Positions 1 to 7,808 of a DNA stretch of 64,000 nucleotides are shown here, in pieces (position 1 is the first letter of the stretch; each line of letters begins with the position of its first letter). The notes beneath the pieces are model-generated. The model saw nothing but the letters and a program-made list of their open reading frames with translations. It was not told where the DNA came from and did no database searches. The DNA lies in the NCBI RefSeq assembly GCF_004403945.1, contig NZ_SOHM01000025.1:2205-66204 (forward strand), read 5' to 3'. A program made the translations under genes and the position numbers. This DNA is from Cryobacterium lactosi. Its GTDB lineage: Bacteria > Actinomycetota > Actinomycetes > Actinomycetales > Microbacteriaceae.

Positions 1-42
1 TTAAGAAGTACCCCGTAATTTTTAGGTTTATAGGAGTTCGAC

Positions 43-570
43 ATGGTAGATCCGGCACGCGCTAGGAAGATGGCGGACCGCATCAAGGTCATCGTGGCCA
101 AGCGGCTCGAACGCGGCATCCGCGACCCGAGGCTCGGCTTCGTGACCATCACCGACGTCAAGGTCACCGGCGACCTGCAGCACGCCTCGGTGTTCTACAC
201 GGTCTACGGCTCCGAAGAGGAGCGCAAGGACAGCGCCGCAGCCCTCAAGGCCGCCACCGGCATGTTCCGAAGCGAGGTGGGCAAGAACATCACCGCGCGA
301 CTGACCCCGTCGATCGAGTTCATCGCCGACGGCATCCCGGAGAACGCCGCCCTCATCGACGACCTGCTCCGTGAAGCACGCGAGCGCGACACCCAGGTCG
401 ACGAGATGGCCCGTACGGCCGTCTACGCCGGCGACGAGGACCCGTACGTCAAGCCCCGCGAATACGTGGAGGACGACGAAGACGAAGACGACTCCGACGA
501 AGACGAGGTGGAGGCTGCCCCGGCCCACACCGGTCGTCACGTCGCCCCGACGGAGCCCGACGCTCAGTAG
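43..570 (+). CDS. rbfA: Ribosome-binding factor A
   Basis: Small KH-fold protein that binds the immature 30S subunit and helps process the 5' end of 16S rRNA. The N-terminal part (about residues 5-115) carries the family pattern, including the start region DPARARKMADRIKVIVAKRL and the helix AALKAATGMFRSEVG that contains the A-x-G kink. The last 35 residues form a very acidic tail (runs of Glu/Asp around residues 143-160), common in actinobacterial RbfA. The ATG at 43 is preceded by AGGAG at 32-36. It probably belongs to a nusA-infB-rbfA operon lying left of the window. A hairpin terminator follows, so it is not read through into truB, which lies 7 kb away. Confidence 0.95.
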   Translation: MVDPARARKMADRIKVIVAKRLERGIRDPRLGFVTITDVKVTGDLQHASVFYTVYGSEEERKDSAAALKAATGMFRSEVGKNITARLTPSIEFIADGIPENAALIDDLLREARERDTQVDEMARTAVYAGDEDPYVKPREYVEDDEDEDDSDEDEVEAAPAHTGRHVAPTEPDAQ

Positions 571-600
571 CCCTCGGCAGCCCGGCAACGAGTTGCTTCA

Positions 601-634
601 GAATGCCCCTTGACCTGGTGTCAAGGGGCATTTT
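601..634 (+). terminator. Intrinsic terminator after rbfA
   Basis: The arms 602-613 and 621-632 are perfectly complementary (AATGCCCCTTGA and its complement) around a 7-base loop and are followed by T-rich sequence. The hairpin lies 32 bases after the rbfA stop and faces the end of the convergent epimerase gene, so it may act in both directions. Confidence 0.85.
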
Positions 635-721
635 GCTTCCTCTGAGCGCAGCAGGATGCCGCGAATCGCCGCTGAATTCCCCTTCGACGGGCGCGATGGG
701 TGCTTCTGCGGTAACTCGGCG

Positions 722-1693
722 TCAGGCCTCGGTGGCCGCGATGGTCCAGGCGGCGGAGTGGGACTGGCCGGGGGCCAGCAGCACCAGGTCCTCCCCGGTG
801 GAGAAGGCGTCAGGCGGGCAGGTCATCGGCTCGACGGCCAGACCGATCCGGCTGCGCTCCGGCGCGGGACGGTCGGCGGTGTGCACCTGCAGCCAGGGCA
901 GCTCGGCGCCGAAGCTCATGCGCACTCCGGTGCCGGCCGGGCTACTCAGTGTGACGCCGGCCGACCCATCCGCTTCACGTGCGATCGAGGTGAAGGCGTG
1001 GTCGATGAAGGTGTCGCCGATCGCACGGGGGGTGCGGAAGTCGAATTCCGGCGTGGTCTCCACCGGCACGGTGGCCACGGGGCTGAGCCGGTCCGGGGTC
1101 ACCGTGAGGTAGCTGGCCGCGGGGAACTCGAGCGTCCAGTCGTCGACGGTGCCGGGGCCGGCCACGAGGTAGGGGTGCGGGCCGGTGCCGTACGGGGCGG
1201 TGGCCGCGCCGAGATTCTCCGCGGTCACGGTGCTGGTGAGGCCGTGGTCGGTGAGGCTGTAGGTGGCGAGGAGGGCGATGCGATGCGGGTAGCCGTCGCT
1301 GGGCACGATGGTGGTGCCGAGGGTCACGGAATCGTTCGATCGGGCCTGCAGCGTCCAGTCGGCCCAGCAGACCAGGCCGTGCAGGGCGTGCGCGCGGCTG
1401 GGTTCGGTGAGCGGCAGCTGGTAGTCGACGCCGTCGAAGGTGTAGGTGCCGTCGACAACCCGGTTGGGCCAGGGCGCCAGCACGGCACCCCGGTAGCCGG
1501 GCCGCACCTCGTCGGCGGCGAACGGCACCACGAGGTCGCGTTCGTGCCAGGTGAGCTCGCGCAGGCTCGCTCCGACGCTGGCGATCGTGGCCGAGTAGCC
1601 GCCGTGGCTGATCGTGTACTGCAGGCCGGAGCGCGGCAGCACCGGCGCATCCGTGCTGGTGGGGGTACCGGTGGCGACGGCGGCGTCAGTCAT
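722..1693 (-). CDS. Aldose 1-epimerase (galactose mutarotase) family
   Basis: Interconverts alpha and beta anomers of an aldose in the cytoplasm. The 323-residue protein shows the family landmarks in order: NRVVDGTYTFDG (substrate-side Asn/Arg), HALHGLV, GTGPHPYLV with the general-acid His, and a C-terminal VEPMTCPPDAF that carries the catalytic Glu. Its ATG lies 8 bases inside the end of the alditol oxidase gene, so the two are co-transcribed and probably translationally coupled. This suggests a shared sugar or polyol substrate. The exact sugar cannot be read from the sequence. Confidence 0.85.
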   Translation of the reverse strand: MTDAAVATGTPTSTDAPVLPRSGLQYTISHGGYSATIASVGASLRELTWHERDLVVPFAADEVRPGYRGAVLAPWPNRVVDGTYTFDGVDYQLPLTEPSRAHALHGLVCWADWTLQARSNDSVTLGTTIVPSDGYPHRIALLATYSLTDHGLTSTVTAENLGAATAPYGTGPHPYLVAGPGTVDDWTLEFPAASYLTVTPDRLSPVATVPVETTPEFDFRTPRAIGDTFIDHAFTSIAREADGSAGVTLSSPAGTGVRMSFGAELPWLQVHTADRPAPERSRIGLAVEPMTCPPDAFSTGEDLVLLAPGQSHSAAWTIAATEA

Positions 1694-2966
1694 GGGACAG
1701 TACTCGTTTCAGGTAGGCGTTCTCGAAGCGTCCGTCGGGATCGACCCGGCGCACGTGTGCCGCGAAATCATCGAGGCGGGGATAGGCACGGCGGAGCCGG
1801 GCCGGGGACATCGTGGCGACCTTGCCCCAGTGCGGGCGGGGCGCGAACGGCTCGAGCGTGTGCTCGATCAGGGGCAGCACCGCGAGGATCGCAGGCAGCA
1901 CCGGCTTCCAGGTGAAGTGGATGGCGAGCGAGTCACGGGCGTAGCTGGGGCTGAGCCAGGCGGTGTCAGCGGCCACGCTGCGGAGCTCGGAGATGTGCAG
2001 CAGGGGTGCGATGCGGTCGCCGATCGCGCGCAGCGCCGTGATCGCGGCGACGGCGTGCTCGGCCGGAATCAGGTACTCGGACTGGATCTCCTCACCGTGG
2101 CTGGGCTGGAACTCGCTCCGGAAGTGCGCCAGTCGCTCGTTCCACGGACCGGGCTCGCGCAGCTGGCCGGTCACGCTGTCTGCGGCGACACCGGGCAGCG
2201 GATGCAACGCCACAGTGGCCTCCGTTGCACCCAGGGCGGCGAGGTCCAGCTCGGGGCCGTCCACATCGAGTCGACGCTTCGACCACACCTGGTGGGTGTT
2301 CTCGCCCTGGAAGGTGGTGAACACGCTGACGCTGTAACCACTGGACATGATGGCGGCCCAGTTGGCCAGGGCGGCGGTCCAGGAGAGTCCCTGGTGCACG
2401 TACTGGGAGATCTGGAAGTGCGGTTGCACCCGCAGGGTCACGGCGGTGATGATGCCCACGGCACCGAGGCCCACCACCGAGGCGGCGAAATCGGCGTCGT
2501 GCTCCCCGACGACCTCGACAGCGCCGGACGCCCGCACGATCTCCAAAGCCAGCACCGACGACGCCAGCGACCCGTTGCGGACGCCGGAACCGTGCGTGCC
2601 GGTCTGGATCGCGCCGGCGATCGAGATGTGCGGCAGCGAGGCGAGATTGGGCAGGGCCAACCCCTGGTCGGCCAGATAGGCGCCCACCTGGGCATAGGTG
2701 CTGCCGGCGCCGACCCGCACGCTCACCGGGGCGCCGTCGTCGCCGAACTGCAGCGTGGGCGGGGCATCCAGGCGGTCCAGCGCCACCAGGGTGCCCGCGG
2801 TGTCGGCGATGGTGGAGAACGAGTGCCTCGAGCCCAGGGCCTTCACTCGGCCACCGGCGGAGTCGGCCGCGGCTACGATGGCCGAGACCTCCGCCGTCGT
2901 GGCGGGATGCCTGACGTCGTCGGTTGAATACTCGACATTGCCGGCCCAGTTCTTCATCGAAACCAT
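1686..2966 (-). CDS. FAD-linked alditol/xylitol oxidase-like protein
   Basis: Flavoprotein of the alditol oxidase / aldonolactone oxidase family, expected to oxidise a polyol or lactone with O2. The N-terminus NWAGNVEYS is typical of AldO and xylitol oxidase. LGSRHSFSTIAD holds the His that bears covalent 8-alpha-histidyl FAD in relatives, and the C-terminal RPHWGKV matches the H-W-G-K signature of the family. I place the start at the ATG at 2966; a second ATG at 2957 is equally possible. Reading further upstream would overlap mutY and give non-homologous residues. The length of about 426 residues fits AldO. Neither start has a clear ribosome binding site. It is followed by an overlapping epimerase gene. 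Confidence 0.85.
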   Translation of the reverse strand: MVSMKNWAGNVEYSTDDVRHPATTAEVSAIVAAADSAGGRVKALGSRHSFSTIADTAGTLVALDRLDAPPTLQFGDDGAPVSVRVGAGSTYAQVGAYLADQGLALPNLASLPHISIAGAIQTGTHGSGVRNGSLASSVLALEIVRASGAVEVVGEHDADFAASVVGLGAVGIITAVTLRVQPHFQISQYVHQGLSWTAALANWAAIMSSGYSVSVFTTFQGENTHQVWSKRRLDVDGPELDLAALGATEATVALHPLPGVAADSVTGQLREPGPWNERLAHFRSEFQPSHGEEIQSEYLIPAEHAVAAITALRAIGDRIAPLLHISELRSVAADTAWLSPSYARDSLAIHFTWKPVLPAILAVLPLIEHTLEPFAPRPHWGKVATMSPARLRRAYPRLDDFAAHVRRVDPDGRFENAYLKRVLSHD

Positions 2967-2991
2967 TTCTGTTGGAGAGAACGCGGGGTTG

Positions 2992-3945
2992 TCACCCCTG
3001 GGAAAGAGCGTACATCCCGGGTTCGGTCGTGACGGCGAGGCCGTCCGCGAGGAGGCCGGCCAAGGCGCGGCTGCGCTGCACGGCATCCGGCCAGAGGCCC
3101 TCGATCTCCGCATCGGTCACGGGATGATGCGTGGCACGCAACTCGGCCATGATCAGCCCGCGCACCTGCCGGTCGCTGCCCTCGAACTTCTTCTGCACGG
3201 CCTTCTTCGGCCCGTCGTATGCCGGGTAGCCGGCCGCCCGCCAGGCGCATGCATCCTGAATCGGGCAGACCGCACAGCGTGGGCTGCGGCTGGTGCAGAC
3301 GATGGCCCCGAGCTCCATGATGGCCGCGTTGAACACCGCTGCCGCGGCAGGTTCTGCGGGCAGCAGCGCCGACATCGCCTCGAGGTCCCGGCCGCGGCTG
3401 GGCGGCGCAGGTTCGGCCTGGCCGGTCACGGCCCTGGCGATCACCCGTCGGGTGTTCGTGTCGACCACCGGATGCCGGTGGCCATACGCGAACGCCGCGA
3501 CGGCCCTGGCCGTGTAGTCGCCGATCCCGGTCAGGGCGAGTAGGTCGTCGACGTCCTCAGGCACGATGCCGCCGTGCCGTTCGGTGATCTGCCCCGCGGC
3601 GGCGTGCAGCCACAGCGCCCGGCGCGGGTAGCCCAGGCTCGCCCAGGCCCGAACGGCCTCACCGGGCGGCACGCTGGCCAGGTCCTTCGGAGTCGGCCAC
3701 CGCTCGAGCCATTCGCTCAGGCGGGGGATCACCCGGTTCACCGGGGTCTGCTGCAGCATGAACTCGCTCACCAGGGTGCCCCAAGCGCTGAACCCGTCTC
3801 GCCGCCAGGGCAGGTCGCGGGCGTTCTCGCCGAACCAGAGACTGATGCTGCGGCTGAGGTCCGGACTGGCGGGTGCAGTCTCGGCTGCGGCACTCTCGAG
3901 TGCGGCACTGTCGACGGGGGCCGCGCTGTGGGCTGTGACGTTCAT
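2992..3945 (-). CDS. mutY: A/G-specific adenine glycosylase
   Basis: Base-excision repair enzyme that removes adenine mispaired with 8-oxoguanine. Visible elements are LPWRR, SEFMLQQTPVNRV with the catalytic Glu, the helix-hairpin-helix LTGIGDYTARA, the catalytic Asp in VVDTNTRRV, and the [4Fe-4S] cluster pattern C-x6-C-x2-C-x5-C in CTSRSPRCAVCPIQDAC. At 317 residues it is a little shorter than E. coli MutY, with a reduced C-terminal recognition domain as in many actinobacteria. It starts at the ATG at 3945, seven bases after a TAGGTT -10 element, so the mRNA may be leaderless. Confidence 0.93.
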   Translation of the reverse strand: MNVTAHSAAPVDSAALESAAAETAPASPDLSRSISLWFGENARDLPWRRDGFSAWGTLVSEFMLQQTPVNRVIPRLSEWLERWPTPKDLASVPPGEAVRAWASLGYPRRALWLHAAAGQITERHGGIVPEDVDDLLALTGIGDYTARAVAAFAYGHRHPVVDTNTRRVIARAVTGQAEPAPPSRGRDLEAMSALLPAEPAAAAVFNAAIMELGAIVCTSRSPRCAVCPIQDACAWRAAGYPAYDGPKKAVQKKFEGSDRQVRGLIMAELRATHHPVTDAEIEGLWPDAVQRSRALAGLLADGLAVTTEPGMYALSQG

Positions 3946-3952
3946 CGGTTCT

Positions 3953-3962
3953 AACCTAGGCT
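3953..3962. promoter_or_regulatory. Symmetrical bidirectional -10 element
   Basis: The sequence AACCTAGGCT reads TAGGCT on the + strand (3957-3962), six bases before the ATG at 3969. On the - strand it reads TAGGTT (3958-3953), seven bases before the mutY ATG at 3945. Both genes would start at or next to the transcription start, without a leader. Confidence 0.6.
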
Positions 3963-3968
3963 CGATTC

Positions 3969-4571
3969 ATGAAGCTCGTTTCCACTCCTCGCGTCGAGTA
4001 CCTGCGTACCCTCGCGGCCGAGATCCTCAACCTGAACGGCCGGGGGAGGGTGATCGTCGCCGTGGACGGCGCCGACGCCGCCGCGCGCACCGCCTTCGCC
4101 GACGACCTGGCGGCGGTGCTCGACGAAGCCGGAACCCCCGCCTTCCGGGCGTCGCTGCGTTACTTCCAACGCTCCCGTGAAGACGCCGCCCGGTTCGGTG
4201 CCGACACCCCGGAGCGCCACTACCGGCACGGCTACGACTATTCGGCGTTGCGCCGGGTGCTGCTCGAACCGTTCCGCCTCGGCGGCAGCACAGGTTTTGT
4301 CACCCAGGTCTTCGACCCCGACCGGGATGTCTGGATCGAACCGACGTGGACCACAGCTCCGGCCGACGCGATGCTGGTGATCGACGGCGAGTTCATCAAC
4401 CGCGGCGAGCTGCGGGACGCCTGGAACTACCGCATCCTGTTGGAGAGCGAAGCGACCTCTGAGGCCGACTACCTCTACCAGAAGGAGGAACGGCCTCGCC
4501 AGGTGGTGTCGGCCGTCATCGACCTCAGCCAGCGGCATCTGCCCCAGCGGGTGTTCAGCGACTCCTGCTGA
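3969..4571 (+). CDS. Uridine-kinase-like P-loop-fold protein
   Basis: The 200-residue protein resembles the small 'uridine kinase' proteins of Microbacteriaceae: GRVIVAVDG, a mid-protein YDYSALRRVLLEPFRLGGSTGFVTQVFD, a hydrophobic ADAMLVIDGEFINR strand (Walker B-like) and the C-terminal VFSDSC. The phosphate-binding loop is degenerate: where kinases have G-x4-G-K-S/T this protein reads GADAAARTA, lacking the Lys. Kinase activity is therefore doubtful. It starts at the ATG at 3969 behind a leaderless-type TAGGCT element, and its 3' end overlaps the convergent panE-like gene by 17 bases. The substrate is unknown. Confidence 0.6.
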   Translation: MKLVSTPRVEYLRTLAAEILNLNGRGRVIVAVDGADAAARTAFADDLAAVLDEAGTPAFRASLRYFQRSREDAARFGADTPERHYRHGYDYSALRRVLLEPFRLGGSTGFVTQVFDPDRDVWIEPTWTTAPADAMLVIDGEFINRGELRDAWNYRILLESEATSEADYLYQKEERPRQVVSAVIDLSQRHLPQRVFSDSC

Positions 4572-5556
4572 ACCGCGCCAGAACCTCATCAGGGCCGAGG
4601 AACGACCCGCGCTGCTCGACCTCGTGGACCAGGGCGGTCAGCCGGTGGTTCACCGGCGCGGAAATGCCGGCCACGGCGGCCTCCCGCACCACAGCGCCGT
4701 TGAGGAAGTCGACCTCGGTGCGTTGGCCGCGAGTGACGCTCTGCAGAGTCGAACCCAGGTTGGGTACCGTGCCCATGCGGGCGCGCATCCGCAGCGGCAG
4801 CACCTGCCCGGCCCAGGCCGGCAGCAGAGAGAAGAGCCGCAGCCGCACGTCGTCGAGCGCCTGCATGGCACCGAAGCGGATGCCGCGACGCATGCCCACC
4901 CGCACGGCCTCCCGCATGCTCAGGGTCATCACCCGGCGCAGCCCCCGGTGGGCGACCACGCTCTGCACGCTCAGCCCGGTGATCGCCGGCAGGGCGTTCA
5001 GCATGTTGACGACCAGCTTCGTCCACTGGGCGCCGACGAAGTTGTCGATGGTGCGGCAGGGCACGGCCCCGGCGAGCACCTCCTGCCAGTGCCTGGTGGC
5101 CGCGTCGGCGGGTCCGGTGCCCCGGCCGAGGTAGGTGGGCGCGGCCGTGGTGACGGTGACCAGGCCCGGCTCGGTGTAGTTGGCGGCGATGATCGAGAGG
5201 GCGCCGAAGCAGTCCGAACCCGGGAGCAGCCGCGTGGCGGTGTCAACACCGTCGAGGCCGTTCTGGATGACGATCACCGCGGCACCGTCGAGCACGGCGG
5301 CGTTGTCCCGGATCGCCTCTTCGGCATCCTGTGCCTTGGTGCACACCAGAGCCAGGTCGGGTGTCTCGACCAGCCGTTCGAGGGCAGTGGGGCGCGCCGC
5401 CGCCCGGCCGAAACCGCCCTCAAGCCGGATACCCCGCTCGCGGATCGCGGCCAGCCCGGCACCGCGGGCCGTGACGGAGACGTCATGACCCGCCGCGCTG
5501 AGCAGGGTGGCGAAGGTTCCGCCCAGGGCGCCGGCACCGATCACAGCTATTCGCAT
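4555..5556 (-). CDS. 2-dehydropantoate 2-reductase family (PanE/ApbA)
   Basis: NADPH-dependent reductase of the ketopantoate reductase family. The N-terminal Rossmann motif is MRIAVIGAGALGGTFA. The strand LALVCTKAQD carries the conserved Lys region, and VIVIQNGLDG and the C-terminal helical-domain residues FVGAQWTKLVVNMLNA (conserved Lys and Asn) follow the family order. The 333-residue length is normal. The family includes paralogues that do not make pantoate, so the role in coenzyme A synthesis is likely but not proven. The ATG at 5556 lies six bases after a TAGGCT -10 element on the - strand. Confidence 0.75.
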   Translation of the reverse strand: MRIAVIGAGALGGTFATLLSAAGHDVSVTARGAGLAAIRERGIRLEGGFGRAAARPTALERLVETPDLALVCTKAQDAEEAIRDNAAVLDGAAVIVIQNGLDGVDTATRLLPGSDCFGALSIIAANYTEPGLVTVTTAAPTYLGRGTGPADAATRHWQEVLAGAVPCRTIDNFVGAQWTKLVVNMLNALPAITGLSVQSVVAHRGLRRVMTLSMREAVRVGMRRGIRFGAMQALDDVRLRLFSLLPAWAGQVLPLRMRARMGTVPNLGSTLQSVTRGQRTEVDFLNGAVVREAAVAGISAPVNHRLTALVHEVEQRGSFLGPDEVLARFSRSR

Positions 5557-5562
5557 GCTCTC

Positions 5563-5568
5563 AGCCTA
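5563..5568 (-). promoter_or_regulatory. -10 element of a leaderless panE-like transcript
   Basis: TAGGCT on the - strand (5568 to 5563), followed by six bases and the ATG at 5556. No ribosome binding site could fit between them. Confidence 0.5.
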
Positions 5569-5591
5569 GGAGCCCCACCGCGTCGCCAGGA

Positions 5592-7049
5592 CTAGCCGAC
5601 GAGCATGGAGTCTGCCGGGGCCGGGGCCGTCGACGGCGTCGGGGCCACCCGGCGGCCGGACGGCAGCGCGAGGGCGATCACCGCCGCGACGGCGAGTACC
5701 CCGGCGCCGACCATCACGGCGGGCACCGCGGCATCCACGTACCCGGAGGGCGTGAGCGTGCCGCCGTTGCCGGTGAACACCGCGGTGAGCACCGCGACGC
5801 CCAGCGCCACGCCGATCTCTCGGAAGGTGGAATTGGTGCCGGACGCCTTGGCTTGATCGTCGGGCACCATATTGGCCAGCACGGCGGTGGAGCTCGGCGC
5901 GAAGACCAACCCCATACCGAGCCCGGCCAGGATGAACGCGCCCACCAGCTCGCCGTATTCGACGTCGACGGACATCGTGACGGCCACCCAGAACATGGCG
6001 ATGGCCAGCAGGGCCAGGCCCAGCACAATCGGCAGCCTGGTTCCCGTTCTCGGGCTGAGCATCCCGGTCAGCGGTGCCACGATCATCGGAGCCAGCGTCC
6101 ACGGCATGGTCATCACGCCGGCTTCGAGCGGGCTGTGGCCCTGCACGATCTGCAGGAACTGGATCAGGATGAAGATAGACCCGAAGATACCGAAACTGAA
6201 CGTGATCCCCACCAGGTTCGCCACCGTGAAACTGCGGTCACGAAAGAGCCGCAGCGGCAACAGCGGGGCGGATGCCCGCCCCTCCCACCAGACGAAGGCC
6301 AGCAGCAGGATTCCGCCGCCGATGAGCGCCGTGAGAACCTCGGTGCTCGTCCAGCCGGCCTCGTTGCCCCGCACGATGCCGTAGACGATCCCGAAGACCC
6401 CGCCGCCGGCCAGCACCAGGCCCACCACATCGGCGCGCAGTCGGGCGCCGAAGCTATTGGGCAACGCGATCAGCGCGAGCGGGATCGACAGCAGGCCGAG
6501 CGGCACGTTCAGCCAGAAGATGGCCTCCCAGTTCCAGCCCTCCACCACGGCGCCGCCGATCAGCGGGCCGAGCGCAACACCCAGTCCGGCGATGCCGCCC
6601 CAGATGCCGATCGCCGCCGGCCGGAACCGGTCGGCGACCGACCCGACGAGCAGGGTGAGGGAGAGCGGCATGAGCGCCGCGGCACCGACGCCCTGGAGTG
6701 CGCGGGCCGCGATCAGCATCCACGGCTCGACGCTCATCGCACAGAGCGCCGATGCGGCGGTGAAGAGGGCGATGCCGGCCAGGAACACCGACCGGCGGCC
6801 GAAACGGTCGCCGATGGCGACGGCCATCAGCATGAAGGTGGCGAAGCTGAGCGAGTAGGCGTTGACGACCCACTGCAGTTCTTCGATGGTGGCGTTCAGA
6901 TCTGTATTGATCACCGGCAGGGCGCTGGTGACCACGAGGTTGTCGAGGGTGGCCATGAACATGGGCAGCGACGCGGCGACGACGGCAAGCCAGACGGGCA
7001 CCCGGTTCAGGCGCCGGGCGACCGGTGGGGTGGAGGCGGTGGTCATCAT
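5592..7049 (-). CDS. MFS drug efflux transporter, DHA2 (EmrB/QacA) type
   Basis: Proton-coupled multidrug exporter of the 14-helix DHA2 group, 485 residues, inner membrane. TM1 contains PMFMATLDNLVVTSALPVI, the D-x-x-x-V-x-x-ALP motif of the group. RFGRRSVFLAGI is motif A. GIAGLGVALGPLIGG in TM5 is the antiporter motif C. It is transcribed divergently from a TetR gene, and two operator-like repeats lie between them. This indicates ligand-induced expression of a toxic-compound pump. The substrate cannot be predicted. Confidence 0.88.
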   Translation of the reverse strand: MMTTASTPPVARRLNRVPVWLAVVAASLPMFMATLDNLVVTSALPVINTDLNATIEELQWVVNAYSLSFATFMLMAVAIGDRFGRRSVFLAGIALFTAASALCAMSVEPWMLIAARALQGVGAAALMPLSLTLLVGSVADRFRPAAIGIWGGIAGLGVALGPLIGGAVVEGWNWEAIFWLNVPLGLLSIPLALIALPNSFGARLRADVVGLVLAGGGVFGIVYGIVRGNEAGWTSTEVLTALIGGGILLLAFVWWEGRASAPLLPLRLFRDRSFTVANLVGITFSFGIFGSIFILIQFLQIVQGHSPLEAGVMTMPWTLAPMIVAPLTGMLSPRTGTRLPIVLGLALLAIAMFWVAVTMSVDVEYGELVGAFILAGLGMGLVFAPSSTAVLANMVPDDQAKASGTNSTFREIGVALGVAVLTAVFTGNGGTLTPSGYVDAAVPAVMVGAGVLAVAAVIALALPSGRRVAPTPSTAPAPADSMLVG

Positions 7050-7084
7050 GGGAGGTCCCTTCGGGTACGGAGACAGAGGATGTT

Positions 7085-7127
7085 GTAATTGAATGATTAC
7101 AAGATAGGAGAGTAGTAATCGACTGAT
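7085..7127. promoter_or_regulatory. Tandem TetR-type operators between pump and regulator
   Basis: Two related 16-base imperfect palindromes, GTAATTGAATGATTAC at 7085-7100 and GTAATCGACTGATAAC at 7112-7127, sit 27 bases apart centre to centre in the 90-base divergent region. The shared half-site is GTWATY with the complementary arm six bases away. The second copy lies over the expected tetR promoter, so autoregulation is likely. Confidence 0.65.
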
Positions 7128-7139
7128 AACCTGTCAAGT

Positions 7140-7787
7140 GTGAACGAGACATCCGGCACCGCAGCCGCCCAGCCCACCGAGCGCATCCCCGCCGCCGAAC
7201 GCCGCGAGCAGATCCTGGCGGCGGCCAGCGTGGTCTTCGGCGAGCGAGGCTATTCCGGCGCGACCACCGACCAGGTGGCCAAGGCGGCCGGAATCAGCCA
7301 GCCCTATGTGGTGCGGATGTTCGGCACCAAGGAGAAGCTCTTCCTGGAGGTTCTGGCGCGCGCCCTGGACCGTCTGATCGTCGGCTTCCGGCAGATCATC
7401 GCCGAACCGCGTGAACCGGGCGACGATGAGGTGGAGTTGCTGGCCGCACGGCTCGGCGCCGCGTACGTGGACCTCATCGAAGACCGCGGCATCCTGCTTT
7501 CGCTCATGCAGGCATTCATCAGCGGGCACAACCCGGTCGTCGGAGCCAAGGCCAGGGCAGGTTTCCTCGAGATCTACCGGATGCTGCGCGACGAGGCCGG
7601 CTTCCCGCCGGACGCCATCCGCGAGTTCCTGGCCGACGGGATGCTGTTCAACACGCTGCTGGCCATCCGGCTGCCCGACATCTTCGACGAGGATCCCGAC
7701 GCCGAGGAACTCATGCGCTGCACGTTCCGTGGCAAGCTCGATGTTGTGCTCGGCGCTACGGCAGCCGAGGCCGCAGAGCATGCCTGA
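7140..7787 (+). CDS. TetR/AcrR family transcriptional regulator
   Basis: Predicted repressor of the divergent MFS pump and of itself. The N-terminal helix-turn-helix spans about residues 20-62 (RREQILAAASVVFGERGYSGATTDQVAKAAG followed by ISQPYVVRMFGTKEKLFLEVL). The remaining 150 residues form the usual all-helical ligand and dimer domain. The GTG at 7140 is chosen because the HTH begins soon after it. Its stop lies only 21 bases before truB, so a transcript from this promoter probably continues into truB. Confidence 0.88.
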   Translation: MNETSGTAAAQPTERIPAAERREQILAAASVVFGERGYSGATTDQVAKAAGISQPYVVRMFGTKEKLFLEVLARALDRLIVGFRQIIAEPREPGDDEVELLAARLGAAYVDLIEDRGILLSLMQAFISGHNPVVGAKARAGFLEIYRMLRDEAGFPPDAIREFLADGMLFNTLLAIRLPDIFDEDPDAEELMRCTFRGKLDVVLGATAAEAAEHA

Positions 7788-7808
7788 CCCAGCCAAGAAG
7801 GATTTCCC

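Noticed and set aside
656-1915. Long + strand reading frame over the epimerase
   Set aside because: It is a mirror of the epimerase gene in high-GC DNA; the protein is low-complexity without motifs, while the - strand gives a clear aldose epimerase.
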